Shown here piece by piece: positions 26,203 to 35,930 of a DNA stretch of 64,000 nucleotides (its first letter is position 1; every line of letters starts with the position of its first letter). A program made the position numbers and the translations under genes. The notes beneath the pieces are model-generated. The model did no database searches, had not been told where the DNA came from, and was given only the letters and a program-made list of their open reading frames with translations. Source of the stretch: DASSKA01 sp963839365 (GTDB lineage: Bacteria > Actinomycetota > Actinomycetes > Propionibacteriales > Nocardioidaceae); the NCBI GenBank assembly GCA_963839365.1, contig CAWIUT010000001.1:248001-312000 (forward strand), written 5' to 3'.

Positions 26203-26261
26203 GCCCGGCCGACTCGGGGTTCACCCGCTGCCTGGCCGGGCCGACCGGTCGGTGCCGGCGT

Positions 26262-27395
26262 TCAGCCGATCCGCACGGCTCCGGCGTACGGCATCAGGTT
26301 CAGCGGAGCAATCACCACACCGACGCTCGGGTTCTCGGCGTTGACGATCTTGCCGTGCCCGATGTAGATGCCGACGTGGCTGACCGGGCTGTAGTAGAAC
26401 ACCAAGTCTCCGGGCCGCAGCTGCGACTGCGCCACCGGGCTGCCGTAGCCCATCTGTGCGGCCGCGTTGTGCGGGAGGCTCACGCCGGCGGCCTTCCAGG
26501 CCATCATCGTCAGCCCGGAACAGTCGAAGGCGCTCGGCCCGGCGGCGCCGTACACGTAGGAGCTGCCGAGGTGCCCCACGGCGTAGCGCACCGCGATGCG
26601 GGCCCGCCGGGACGTGGCAGCGATCCTCGGCCGGGGCCTGCGACGCGGCACGGTCTTCGTCGTGCTCGGCCGTGGGCTCGCCTTGGCCTTGGCCGGACTC
26701 GGCGTGACCTTGACCGGACTCGGCGTGACCTTGACCGGACTCGGCGGTGCCGCCGTCGCCGGTCCCCGTGAGCTCACCCCGCGACTGGCTGCTGCCTGGG
26801 CCGCTGCGCGGGCGGCCGCCGCAGCTGCCCGCGCCTCGAGGTGCGCCAGCAGGCGCCGAGCAGCCCCGGCCCGCGCCTCGATCCTGTCCCGGTCCGCGGC
26901 CATCTGTCGCTTGGTCCGCGCCACCGTGGCCAGCACCCGTCTGGCGGCCTGCTGGCGCAGAGCCAGGCTTCTCGCCCGCACCGCGAAGGCGGTCGCCAGC
27001 TGCTGCTGCTGGTCGTCATACTGCGAGACGGTGGCGAGCGCACTCAGGAAGGAGCCCGCATCCGGGGCGAACAGCACCTTGACCGACGAGAGCGCCTGGC
27101 CCTGGTACCGCGCCACGACGGAGGCGGCAACACGCCGGCGCAGCGCCTGCACGGCGCGCCGCTGCCGACTGGCATCGGCGCGTGCAGCGTCGAGCCGCAC
27201 CTGCGCCTGACGCAGCCGCTCGCGTGCCCGGTCGTAGCGTTCGGAGGCCTGCTCGGCCTCGTGGTACAGGCGCGCAACCCGTGCGCGGACCGAGGCGATG
27301 CTCGGTTCGGCGGAGGTCGGCGCTCCAGGGAACAGTGCCGCGCCCAGCGCGGCAAGACACAAGATGACAGCCGTTGTGGTGATCCGCGAGACCAC
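26262..27395 (-). CDS. Secreted NlpC/P60 peptidoglycan endopeptidase (RipA-like)
   Basis: A 377-residue secreted cell-wall hydrolase. Layout: signal peptide (TTTAVILCLAALGAALFPG), long Ala/Arg-rich coiled coil (about 30-215), a Ser/Pro/Lys linker with SPVKVT repeats (about 225-260), and a C-terminal NlpC/P60 domain with catalytic Cys in SAFDCSGLTMMAWKAAG and His in SPVSHVGIYIGHGKIV. Such enzymes cut gamma-D-Glu-mDAP stem peptides during cell separation. The coiled coil may hold it inactive or dock to FtsX-type partners. A C12 tract lies 44-55 bases upstream of its start. Confidence 0.9.
   Translation of the reverse strand: MVSRITTTAVILCLAALGAALFPGAPTSAEPSIASVRARVARLYHEAEQASERYDRARERLRQAQVRLDAARADASRQRRAVQALRRRVAASVVARYQGQALSSVKVLFAPDAGSFLSALATVSQYDDQQQQLATAFAVRARSLALRQQAARRVLATVARTKRQMAADRDRIEARAGAARRLLAHLEARAAAAAARAAAQAAASRGVSSRGPATAAPPSPVKVTPSPVKVTPSPAKAKASPRPSTTKTVPRRRPRPRIAATSRRARIAVRYAVGHLGSSYVYGAAGPSAFDCSGLTMMAWKAAGVSLPHNAAAQMGYGSPVAQSQLRPGDLVFYYSPVSHVGIYIGHGKIVNAENPSVGVVIAPLNLMPYAGAVRIG
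26693..26747. repeat. 21-base tandem repeat in NlpC/P60 linker
   Basis: About 2.6 copies of a 21-base unit beginning CCGGACTCGGCGTGACCTTG encode the repeated SPVKVTP heptapeptide of the linker in the NlpC/P60 gene. Unit length is a multiple of three, so copy-number change would keep the frame and alter linker length. Confidence 0.8.
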
Positions 27396-27438
27396 GGCCT
27401 GACCATCTCCTCAGTGGTCAGACGTCGGCCGGCCCCCG

Positions 27439-27450
27439 CCCCCCCCCCCC
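27439..27450. repeat. Homopolymer tract of 12 C
   Basis: Twelve consecutive C (G on the coding strand of the NlpC/P60 gene), 44-55 bases before that gene's ATG, preceded by a further CCCCCG. It is the longest mononucleotide run I noticed in the window. It may be slippage-prone in vivo or a sequencing weak point. Confidence 0.9.
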
Positions 27451-27653
27451 GGCGCGACGCGGCACCCGACCCGACCCCGGTGGTCGAGCTGAGGCGGGCA
27501 CCCGTGCCTCAGGTGTGACCAGCACAAGGTCGGATGAAACAGCGCCAACGCCGTAAAATCGAACCAATCCCTCCGGCGGTCGCGGGGGGGAGCCGACCGC
27601 TCCATCGCGTTCGGCAGGTGTGCCACTGCGGCTCGGCTCCTAGAGTCAGGTCC

Positions 27654-28316
27654 ATGGCGAACAGGACCATCGGTATCTCCGAGGAGCTCGCGGCGTACGT
27701 CGCCAGGGTCGGCGTGCGAGAGCCTGCGGTTCTCACCCGGCTGCGTGAGCAGACGGCCACGATCCCCGAGCACGGCATGCAGATCGCTCCGGAGGAGGGC
27801 GCGTTCCTCGCTCTGCTGGTCGAGCTGACCGGGGCCCGCAGGTGCATCGAGATCGGCACGTTCACCGGCTACTCCTCCACCGCGGTCGCCCTCGCCCTGC
27901 CCGAGGACGGGCGGCTGGTCTGCTGTGACGTCTCGGAGCAGTGGACCGGGATGGCCCGCGGGTACTGGGCGGAGGCGGGCGTGGCTGACAAGATCGAGCT
28001 GCGCCTCGCCCCGGCGGCGGAGACGCTGGACCGGATGCTCGGCGCCGGCGAGGAGGGCGGCTACGACTTCGCCTTCGTCGACGCCGACAAGTCCGGCTAC
28101 GACGGGTACTACGAGCGACTGCTGAGCTTGGTCCGCCCGGGCGGCCTGATCGCCTTCGACAACACGCTGTGGGGTGGCGCGGTGGCGGATCCGGACGTCG
28201 ACGACGTGGACACCTGCGCGCTGCGGAGGCTCAACGAGAAGCTGGTCCACGACGAGCGGGTCTCGCTGTGCCTGCTCCCGGTGGCCAACGGCGTCACTCT
28301 GGTCCGCCGGCGCTGA
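27654..28316 (+). CDS. Class I O-methyltransferase (caffeoyl-CoA OMT type)
   Basis: A 220-residue SAM-dependent O-methyltransferase. SAM motif I is CIEIGTFTGYSSTAVALALP; the metal-binding site is in YDFAFVDADKSGYDGYY and GLIAFDNTLWGG. These enzymes methylate catechol-type hydroxyls with a divalent metal. ATG at 27654 gives the normal family length. No biosynthetic neighbours, so the acceptor is unknown. Confidence 0.9.
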   Translation: MANRTIGISEELAAYVARVGVREPAVLTRLREQTATIPEHGMQIAPEEGAFLALLVELTGARRCIEIGTFTGYSSTAVALALPEDGRLVCCDVSEQWTGMARGYWAEAGVADKIELRLAPAAETLDRMLGAGEEGGYDFAFVDADKSGYDGYYERLLSLVRPGGLIAFDNTLWGGAVADPDVDDVDTCALRRLNEKLVHDERVSLCLLPVANGVTLVRRR

Positions 28317-28334
28317 CACGAGCCCTCGCGCGGC

Positions 28335-29156
28335 TCACCCGCCGACCGGCGTCGGCAGCTCGGTGGAGGCCAGGCTCATGTTCTCGCTGCCGCCGGTCAT
28401 GGTGGGCTGCTGGTAGATCCCGCCGGCCAGGGCGGGTCGGAACGCCACCACGACCGCGAGGACCAGCGCCACCACGCCCAGCGCCCGGCTGAGGGCGCGG
28501 CCCCACGACCAGGTCTTCTCGGTGAGCACGACCGCGGTGAGCACGACCATCGCGGCCAGGTTCATCATCCCCACCGCGATGAGCACGGCCATCAGCGCCC
28601 AGCAGCAGCCGAGGCAGTAGCCCCCGTGGCCGAGCCCCACCCGCAGGTCGCGCAGTCGGCCGTGGAGCCCACCGTACCGGAAGACCATCCCCAGCGGGGA
28701 CCGGCAGCTGACCAGGCACTTCTCCTTGAGCGGGGTGAGCTGGTAGACGCCGCAGGCTCCGAAGACGACCACCGCCATCAGCCGGGAGGCGAGCGGGTGG
28801 CTCATGGCGAGCTCGCCCGCCAGCCATGCCACCGCGTACGCCGGAAGGGCGGCCAGCGACCAGACGAGCAGGTAGCCGACCGCCAGCTCCGTGGTCCGGC
28901 GCGCGCGATGGTCAGCGAACGTGCGCGTGTAGAGCCCGACGAACGGCGCGATCGTCGGCAGCATCATCGCGGCCATCATCACGGTCCACATGAGCACGAA
29001 TCCGCCCAGGGACAGCCCCATCGTGCCCGGCATCGCGGCCATGCCCCGCGCCAGCACGACCACGGCCGTCCAGGCCGCGGCGGACACCACCAGAAGCAAC
29101 GACGCCGGGACGGTCAGCTGCCGCAGGCTCGGCGCCGGTGCGGCCTGCGCCATCAC
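28335..29156 (-). CDS. DUF2182 membrane protein
   Basis: A 273-residue membrane protein of about six helices, typical of the DUF2182 'predicted metal-binding integral membrane' family: MWTVMMAAMMLPTIAPFVGL early, and a Cys/His-rich central part (KEKCLVSCRSPLG; GLGHGGYCLGCCWALMAVL). Overlaps the DUF1326 gene by 4 bases. The two families co-occur widely; a membrane/soluble metal-handling pair is inferred, with no established biochemistry. Confidence 0.88.
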   Translation of the reverse strand: MMAQAAPAPSLRQLTVPASLLLVVSAAAWTAVVVLARGMAAMPGTMGLSLGGFVLMWTVMMAAMMLPTIAPFVGLYTRTFADHRARRTTELAVGYLLVWSLAALPAYAVAWLAGELAMSHPLASRLMAVVVFGACGVYQLTPLKEKCLVSCRSPLGMVFRYGGLHGRLRDLRVGLGHGGYCLGCCWALMAVLIAVGMMNLAAMVVLTAVVLTEKTWSWGRALSRALGVVALVLAVVVAFRPALAGGIYQQPTMTGGSENMSLASTELPTPVGG

Positions 29157-29764
29157 GCCGCCCAGGAGAACGACGCGCTGTGCGCATTCTTCCCTTCGTG
29201 GCGCAGCTCCATCCCGAACACCGATACCCGCGACCGGGTGGCGCTGGCCACGGTCAGGCTGGAGTTCGCCGGATGGAACATCCCGTTCAGCATCTCCACC
29301 GGCCCGTCCGGGCGCAGCTGGGGCGCGATGAAGTCCTCGACCTCGATGTCGATCAGGTCACCGACCCTCACCGAGTGGCGCAGCCCGTTGTCGACGTACT
29401 CGATCGGGGCCGTCTTCATGCCGAGCATCTCCGAGATCAGCGGAGCCAGGATCGCCATCGGCCCGCCGGCCTGGCCGCCGAAGACCCGTGCCAGTGCGCC
29501 GGCCTGCTCCTCCGACGCGGCGGCGTCCATCACCATGCCGACTCGCCAGTTGCCCTCGGACATGACCGCCGGTGAGTCGGCGAGCACCACCACGGTCTTG
29601 TCGCTCACGTCCACCCCGTCGATGTCACCGTTCTCGACGTGGAACGCGAAGACGACCGTGCAGCGCTCCGCATCGGCAGCCTTGGTCAGTCCCGACGTGG
29701 TGCACGGACACACCATCTCGCAGGGGCAGTTCTCGAAGTACGTCCCACTCAGGTTCCAAGCCAT
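29153..29764 (-). CDS. DUF1326 domain protein
   Basis: A 203-residue soluble protein beginning MAWNLSGTYFENCPCEMVCP, the hallmark of DUF1326, with a CPCEMVCPC cluster that could bind metal. The start at 29764 has an AGGGGG ribosome site; upstream in-frame sequence is discarded. Translationally coupled to DUF2182 downstream. Confidence 0.88.
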   Translation of the reverse strand: MAWNLSGTYFENCPCEMVCPCTTSGLTKAADAERCTVVFAFHVENGDIDGVDVSDKTVVVLADSPAVMSEGNWRVGMVMDAAASEEQAGALARVFGGQAGGPMAILAPLISEMLGMKTAPIEYVDNGLRHSVRVGDLIDIEVEDFIAPQLRPDGPVEMLNGMFHPANSSLTVASATRSRVSVFGMELRHEGKNAHSASFSWAA

Positions 29765-29934
29765 GGAGCCCCCTCGGAAGTCAGCGCAAGGCCAGGATGC
29801 ATCGACCCTCGGCGGGTCGGCAATGACCCAACGGGGCGGCACCATCTGCGGACTTTCCCGACTCGGGGATGTCTGTCGCGTGGGTGTTGCGGGCGGTGCC
29901 CGGTCGCGCCGAGCGCCGGACGAGCGACGCCTGC

Positions 29935-30915
29935 CTAGCCTTCGACGACCTGTGTCGGGGCCCCGTGCACCGCGGGGATCTGGCCCATCCGGCCCTTCTG
30001 GAAGTCCTCGAACGCGGCGAGCACCTCGGCCTTGGTGTTCATCACGAAGGGACCGGCCCAGGCGACCGGCTCCCGGATCGGCAGGCCACCGAGCACCAGC
30101 ACCTCGAGGCTCGGCGTACGCCTTTCCTGCTTCTCGGCTGCGGCCACCGTGACGTAGTCACCACGTCCCAGCACGGCCAGCTGCCCGGCGTGGATCGGCC
30201 GGCGGTCGGCGCCGACGCTGCCGTCCCCGGACAGCACGTAGACCAAGGCGTTGAAGTCCTTCCGCCAGGGCAGCTGCAGGGTCGACCCGGGCGCGAGGGT
30301 GCCGTGCACCATCGCCATCGGCGTGTGGGTGGAGCCCGGGCCGCTCTGGCCGCCTACCTCACCGGCGATGACACGCACCAGCGCGCCGGCGTCGGACGTG
30401 GTCACCAGGCCGACCTGGCTGGACTTCAGGTCCTGGTAGCGCGGTGCAACCAGCTTCTGGGACCGCGGCAGGTTCACCCACAGCTGGATGCCGTGGAACA
30501 GCCCGCCCTTCATCACCAGCCACTCGGGCGGCGCCTCGATGTGCAGCAGCCCGGAGCCGGCGGTCATCCACTGGGTGTCCCCGTTGGTGATCGTCCCGCC
30601 ACCGCCGTGGCTGTCCTGGTGGTCGAAGACCCCGTCGAGCATGTAGGTGACGGTCTCGAAACCGCGGTGCGGGTGCCACGGCGTGCCCTTCGGCTCGCCC
30701 GGGGCGTACTCGACCTCGCCCATCTGGTCCATGTGGACGAACGGGTCGAGCGCGGCGAGGTCGACGCCCGCGAAGGCGCGGCGCACCGGGAACCCCTCCC
30801 CCTCGTAGCCCTTGGGGGCCGTGGTCAGGCTGACGACGGGGCGGGCCGCGGCGTCCGGCGCGGGAGCGGAGATACGAGGCAGGAGGGTCAGGTCCTCGAC
30901 GGTGACGGCAGGCAT
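29935..30915 (-). CDS. Pirin family protein
   Basis: A 326-residue two-cupin pirin. The N-terminal cupin holds the metal site in GTPWHPHRGFETVTYMLDG and FDHQDSHGG, with the further His/Glu in LLHIEAPPE. Some pirins have quercetin dioxygenase activity, others modulate enzymes; role here unknown. ATG at 30915 is set by GAAGGAG five bases upstream. Divergent from the CrtI-like oxidoreductase with an AT-rich stretch (TTAATCTTAAACATT) between them at 30961. Confidence 0.9.
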   Translation of the reverse strand: MPAVTVEDLTLLPRISAPAPDAAARPVVSLTTAPKGYEGEGFPVRRAFAGVDLAALDPFVHMDQMGEVEYAPGEPKGTPWHPHRGFETVTYMLDGVFDHQDSHGGGGTITNGDTQWMTAGSGLLHIEAPPEWLVMKGGLFHGIQLWVNLPRSQKLVAPRYQDLKSSQVGLVTTSDAGALVRVIAGEVGGQSGPGSTHTPMAMVHGTLAPGSTLQLPWRKDFNALVYVLSGDGSVGADRRPIHAGQLAVLGRGDYVTVAAAEKQERRTPSLEVLVLGGLPIREPVAWAGPFVMNTKAEVLAAFEDFQKGRMGQIPAVHGAPTQVVEG

Positions 30916-31021
30916 GGCGCTCCTTCGGCGATCGGTGACACTCACCGGCCCAACAACCATTTAATCTTAAACATTCCGCCCGCACGAGGGCGGCGGCTCG
31001 GGGCCGGTAGCGTGTGCTGCC

Positions 31022-32632
31022 GTGACTTCGCAATCGGTTCAGAACAGTGCCCAGGGCGCCTCGACGGCTGGCCGGTACGACGCGGTGATCGTCGGGGGCG
31101 GCCACAACGGCCTGACCGCGGCCGCCTACCTCGCCCGCGCCGGCGTCTCCACGCTGCTGCTCGAACGCCTCCCCCACACCGGGGGCGCTGCGATCAGTGC
31201 CCAGGCATTCAAGGGTCTGCCCGCACGACTGTCCCGGTTCTCCTACCTGGTCAGCCTGATGCCGCAACAGATCATCGAGGACCTCGGTCTGCGACTCGAA
31301 CTGCGGTCACGGCGCACCGCGTCGTACACGCCCACCGTCCGGGACGGCCTGCACACCGGGCTGCACGTCGAGCGCCGGGAGAGCACCGCGACCGCGGAGT
31401 CCTTCCGATCGCTCACCGGATCCGACCGGGACTACGAGGCCTGGCAGGAGTTCTACGGCGAGGTGGCCGACCTCGCCGGCGCGGTCTCTCCCAGCCTGCT
31501 GGCCCCGCTGCCGAACGCGCGGGACATCCAGGGCAAGGTGAGCAGCCGGATCTGGGACGCGATCGTGGAGAACCCGATCGGGCAGGTGATCGAGGAACGG
31601 TTCCACGACGACACGGTGCGTGGCGTGGTCGGCACCGACGCGCTGATCGGCACCTTCGCCTCCCTGCACGACCCGTCGCTGGCCCAGAACCGCTGCTTCC
31701 TCTACCACATGATCGGCAACGGTACCGGCGAGTGGCGGGTGCCGGTCGGTGGCATGGGCGCGGTCACCGACTCACTGGCCGAGGCGGCCCGGAAGGCCGG
31801 CGTGGAGATCGTCACGGGCGCCGGGGTGAGCAGTATCCGCTCCGACGGCAGCACCGCGCAGGTGACCTGGCACGACGGTGAGAGCAGCCACACCGTGGAG
31901 ACCGACTGGGTGCTCTCGAACGCGGCCCCGTGGGTGCTTCAGGTGCTCATGGGCGTCGAGCCCGGGGAGCGGCCGGTCGGTTCCCAGCTGAAGGTGAACC
32001 TGCTGGTCGACCGGTTGCCCCGGTTCAAGTCCGGCATCGATCCGGAGACGGCCTGGGCGGGCACGCTGCACGTCGCAGAAGACTTCAGCCAGCTCGAGAA
32101 GGCGTACGACGAGGCGGCGGCCGGGCAGGTGCCAACCACGATGCCCGGCGAGGTCTACTGCCACTCGCTGACCGACCCGTCCATCCTCGGGGACCTGGCC
32201 GAGACCGGAGCGCACACGCTGACCTACTTCGGCGTGCACACGCCGGCCACCCTCTTCGAGGGCAACGTCGAGGAGCGACGCGACGAGGCGGTCGAGCACT
32301 TTCTCAACGCGGTCAACGAGCACCTCGAGGAGCCGTTGGAGTCCTGCCTGTCCCTCGACGAGGACGGCAGGCCGTGCCTGGAGGCCAAGGCGCCGCAGGA
32401 CATCGACGAGGCGTTGGCGATGCCCGGCGGGCACATCTTCCACGGTGACCTGTCCTGGCCGTGGGCGCCGAACCGGTCCCGGCTGGACACGCCGGCCCAG
32501 CGCTGGGGCGTGGCCACCGAGGTGCCCAACGTGCTGCTGTGCGGCTCCGGCGCCCGACGTGGCGGCGCGGTCAGTGGCATCGGCGGACACAACGCTGCAC
32601 AGGCGGTCCTGGAGGCGATCGCCGGCCAGTAG
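31022..32632 (+). CDS. CrtI/PYROXD2-like FAD oxidoreductase
   Basis: A 536-residue FAD-dependent oxidoreductase with the N-terminal dinucleotide fold DAVIVGGGHNGLTAAAYLAR and the C-terminal phytoene-desaturase-type motif RRGGAVSGIGGHNAAQAVLE. The family covers carotenoid desaturases and the less understood PYROXD2 branch. No carotenoid genes are near, so the PYROXD2-like branch is preferred. The start is GTG at 31022. It ends 72 bases before tRNA-Lys. Confidence 0.85.
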   Translation: MTSQSVQNSAQGASTAGRYDAVIVGGGHNGLTAAAYLARAGVSTLLLERLPHTGGAAISAQAFKGLPARLSRFSYLVSLMPQQIIEDLGLRLELRSRRTASYTPTVRDGLHTGLHVERRESTATAESFRSLTGSDRDYEAWQEFYGEVADLAGAVSPSLLAPLPNARDIQGKVSSRIWDAIVENPIGQVIEERFHDDTVRGVVGTDALIGTFASLHDPSLAQNRCFLYHMIGNGTGEWRVPVGGMGAVTDSLAEAARKAGVEIVTGAGVSSIRSDGSTAQVTWHDGESSHTVETDWVLSNAAPWVLQVLMGVEPGERPVGSQLKVNLLVDRLPRFKSGIDPETAWAGTLHVAEDFSQLEKAYDEAAAGQVPTTMPGEVYCHSLTDPSILGDLAETGAHTLTYFGVHTPATLFEGNVEERRDEAVEHFLNAVNEHLEEPLESCLSLDEDGRPCLEAKAPQDIDEALAMPGGHIFHGDLSWPWAPNRSRLDTPAQRWGVATEVPNVLLCGSGARRGGAVSGIGGHNAAQAVLEAIAGQ

Positions 32633-32704
32633 CCACCTGGGGCCGCGGGGGTGCCTCGATTTCATCCGGAGGCGGGTGCGCTGATACAGTTCCAGTCGCT
32701 TCGC

Positions 32705-32777
<73 letters not shown>

Positions 32778-32799
32778 CAAAACCCCAGGTCAGCGGCCC

Positions 32800-33890
32800 T
32801 CATGGCTGCTGACCTTCTTCTTTGCCCACGGTTTTGCCACGGTTTTCGTCATCGGGGAACGCATCCCTTAACGCGGCCTCCAGCGCCAGCGCCGCCTGGG
32901 AGTCCACCGCACGCCGGCCCAGGTAGACGTCCTGGGTCATCGACGGCCGGCTGTGACCGAGCTGGTCCGCTACGAGACGCGCCGACAGCGCCGCCTCGTC
33001 CAGGATGGTCGCCGCGGTCTTCCGGAACGTGTGCGAGGTGATCCAGGCCAGGTCGTCGCTTCGGGCCTCCCGGAGCTCGCGCCGCACGTTGGCCGGGTCC
33101 CGGAAGTCCCCGTTCACGTCCGGGAACAGCGGCTGGTCGAGACGGGCGCCGGTCATGAACCGACGCCGGAGCATCGCGACGGCACTCATCGGCAGCGGCA
33201 GCCTCCGCTCACCCGCGCGGCTCTTGGTGCCCTTCCGCAGCAGCCCCTCCCCTTTCACCCGGATCAAGGTGCTCGTGATCTGCACCGTGCCGGCCTCGAG
33301 GTCGATCTCGGACCAGAGCGTGGCCAGGGCCTCGCCGATACGCACACCAGTGGCCAGCATGAAGAACACCAGGTCCGGCAAGTCGCGGCGCCGCGCGGTC
33401 TCGTCGTGCTGCAGGTGCCGAAGCAGCCCTTCCCGCTCGGCCGGCGTCAGCGCACGAGGCTCACGTCGCGGCCTGGCCTCGATGCGCTCCACCTCGCGGA
33501 CCGGGTTCGCCGGATCGCGCCGTACCGAACAGCCAGGCTCATGAACCCCGAGATCACGCTGCGGCAACTCTTGGCCGTCGTGGCGCTCACGTCCGCCTTG
33601 ATCGCCGCGATCACCTTGTCCACCAGCGGCGTGCTCGCCTCGCCAAGCCGCACCTCCCCCATCGCCGGGAGAACATGGTTCCGCAGCTGCCGACGGTAGG
33701 TCTCGGCCGTTCCCGGCGAGCGGCGGCCCTCACCCACCAGTGCGTCGACCTTGGACAGCCACAGCTCAGCGGCCGAGGAGAACCGGCTCATCGCGGTCAG
33801 GTCGCCGTGACGGCCCGCCATGGCCCGGTTCTGCAGCTTCTGACGCAACTTCTGCGTTGCCTGAGTCACCGACCGGCCGCTGGTCTCCAC
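32800..33890 (-). pseudogene. int: Frameshifted tyrosine integrase of an AICE remnant
   Basis: The C-terminal part (32800-33520) keeps the catalytic residues: Arg in ATGVRIGEALATLW, HxxR in SHTFRKTAATILDE and GH...Y in QLGHSRPSMTQDVYLGRR. The N-terminal part lies in another frame (about 33510-33890) with SPGTAETYRRQLRNHVLPAM (SAM-like core-binding domain) and ends VISGFMSLAVRYGAIR. The frame shift is at about 33510-33520. The first residues of a normal integrase are also missing, cut where the Rep fragment begins. The enzyme should be inactive. Such integrases insert elements into tRNA 3' ends, here tRNA-Lys. Confidence 0.85.
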
Positions 33891-34906
33891 CCTGCCTGGA
33901 TGACCGAACGGACCCGCCCGGTGAGGCCGAAATCCTCGGTGGTCTTGGTCAGGTACTTGGCCAGATAGGCAGCGACCCGCTCCGGATGCAGCAGCACAGC
34001 TCCCCGACCGGAGTTTCGATGCGCGGTGTCGGTGATCGGGCGGGTGTCGACCTGGCTCCCCCACCGCAGCCGATAACCTGCCTCGCCGTCCACCGGAGGC
34101 GTGTCGACTGTTACGTGAGCGGCTGCCCGGACAACCGCTTCCTCAAGACCCGTCGTCGTCAGCTCCAGGCCCGGGCCAGCGCCGTCGGGACCGTCCGGGC
34201 CGTCGAGCCGGATGGGCACATGCACGTGGATGACGCCGCGGGCCTGGAACTCCACCACCTTCGAGTAGGAGATCCGACAGGCCCCGCGGAACCGGGCCAC
34301 AGACATACCGACCTTCCGGGCCAGCTCGCGCTGGAGCGCGATGGTGAACCGGCGCCACAGCTCCGGGGCGTGCCACTGCCACAGCACGTGGGCGGTGTAG
34401 TCGTAGCAGTCCATACACAGGGGCTGACCGAGCTCGGCATCCTCCGGCTGGTGCCGCTTCGCGCACCAGAGCGGTCGACCGTGCTCGCAGAACGGCCTGT
34501 CCCGGCGGGCCCGGCAAGGTCCCTTGGCGCGCAGCCCGTGCACCGGACCGAACGACGGCGCGGTCAGCGTGGCGAACGTGCACGGATGCTCCGCAACCGA
34601 CGCGGGGACCCCCTTCCCGCCGGCGAGTCCGCACATGATCAGGTGCCAGGCGTCCCCCTTGTACTCCGCACTGCACGAAGGACAACGAGACACCCGCCGG
34701 TCCCGGCAGCGAACGTAGGTAACCCCGTCCAGCTCGCCCGCAGAGTCATGCAGCGTCGTCACCTCGCCGGTGCTCGTGTTCACCAGCCGCTTCCGGCCCC
34801 GCAATCGCACCGGCTGGGCACATCCACCCGCCCGACGCTCGGCGTCATCAAGGCCGGCGACAGCAAGCAGCGACGCTGACGGCTCCTGCCCCACCATCCG
34901 CGCCAT
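33866..34906 (-). pseudogene. Truncated RepSA-type replication initiator
   Basis: A pSAM2/RepSA-type rolling-circle initiator. The N-terminus has zinc-finger-like CPSCSAEYKGDAWHLIMCGL and CEHGRPLWCAKRH; Rep motif II is GVIHVHVPIRLDG; the Tyr motif is RVAAYLAKYLTKTTEDFG. After DFGLTGRVRSVIQAG the family sequence stops and the integrase fragment begins (junction about 33890), so roughly the last 80-100 residues normally present are lost. ATG at 34906 has AGGAGC upstream. Excisionase and transfer genes expected in an intact element are absent on both sides. Confidence 0.82.
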
Positions 34907-35303
34907 GCCCAGCTCCTGCCCACGACTCCCGACGAGTGCTTCCCCGTCAGCACAGCGCAGGGCGAGAGGACGCCGAAACCACGCAGCAGGACTTTTCAGG
35001 ACGTCCGCGGCTGCCCCATAACGTCCCGAAACGCCCCCGGACACCGGCCGGGCCCTCATTGACCGCGCCCGACATGGAGCGGCACCGAGAAGGGCCGGGC
35101 TACGACCCAGGGTGCGAAGTTGGTGGACCGGAGTGGCGCGACCGCTTTACCGGATCTGCCGATGTGCGGACCTTCGGCTGAGGGTCCTGACGGCACCGTG
35201 TCAGCAGACGACGTCACACGCACAGAAGCCGGGTGGTCTGGCGGTCGGGTCGATACAGTCACATCACCGGTCGACGGGCTGGTGCAAGCGAACGGGGGCC
35301 ACA
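34907..35303. other. Intergenic, no gene seen
   Basis: Divergent spacer between the Rep remnant and the secreted-protein gene. I looked for a second copy of the tRNA-Lys 3' end as the far attachment site and did not find one here. GGGGGCC before 35304 serves as ribosome site. Confidence 0.4.
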
Positions 35304-35930
35304 ATGCCGGATACGGCGACCAGCAACACTTCTCTGACAGCAGGCGGCACGGCACGCCGACGGGTCATCACCACCGTCATCGGCGGGGTCGGCGTCGTGT
35401 GCGCGGCAGCGTTGGTCTGGTGGCTTCTTCCCTACCTGGGGGTGCCGGTCTCGTCCGGGCCGCTCGAGGGCGGCGCTCTGGGGGAGTCGACGTTCGGGGG
35501 CTCCGGGTACCGGCTGCACCCGGGAAGCACGTTCACCTACGGGATGGCGGTGCTGCGGTTGCCCGCCGGTCATGGTCCCGCAACGATCACCAGCGTCCAC
35601 GTTGACGGTCTCCAGCCCGGGGTCCGGTATCTGGGCGCCAGGCTCGGGGCGCCGGACCGGCAGGAAAGCGACCAGGTGGTGACCGGCTTCCCGCCCGGCG
35701 TCGGGGCCGTGCATGCGACCCGTCCGCTGCGCACGCCGGTCACGGCCACGGACGGCGGCTGGGAGCTCTACCTAGGGTTCCAGATCACCCGGCCGGGCGC
35801 CTACGTGGCTCGCGGGCTCGACATCACTTACCGGCTCGGCGGGCGCACGTACCGGACCAGCACCACCGGAGACGTTGCGATGTGCACACCGGCGTTCGCC
35901 GGCCGCCACGGCTACTGCCCGACGCGGTAG
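35304..35930 (+). CDS. Membrane-anchored/secreted protein of the WEL-LG family (copy 1)
   Basis: A 208-residue protein with a Ser/Thr-rich N-terminus, one hydrophobic segment (VITTVIGGVGVVCAAALVWW) as anchor or signal, and an extracytoplasmic domain. The domain has HPGSTFTYGMAVLRLP, VRYLGARLGAP, WELYLGFQITRPGAYVARG and a C-terminal CTPAFAGRHGYCP. These blocks recur in two lipoproteins at 43428-44582 of this window, which defines a local family. I know no name or function for it. ATG at 35304 follows GGGGGCC; the frame remains open upstream but without a start of quality. Confidence 0.75.
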   Translation: MPDTATSNTSLTAGGTARRRVITTVIGGVGVVCAAALVWWLLPYLGVPVSSGPLEGGALGESTFGGSGYRLHPGSTFTYGMAVLRLPAGHGPATITSVHVDGLQPGVRYLGARLGAPDRQESDQVVTGFPPGVGAVHATRPLRTPVTATDGGWELYLGFQITRPGAYVARGLDITYRLGGRTYRTSTTGDVAMCTPAFAGRHGYCPTR

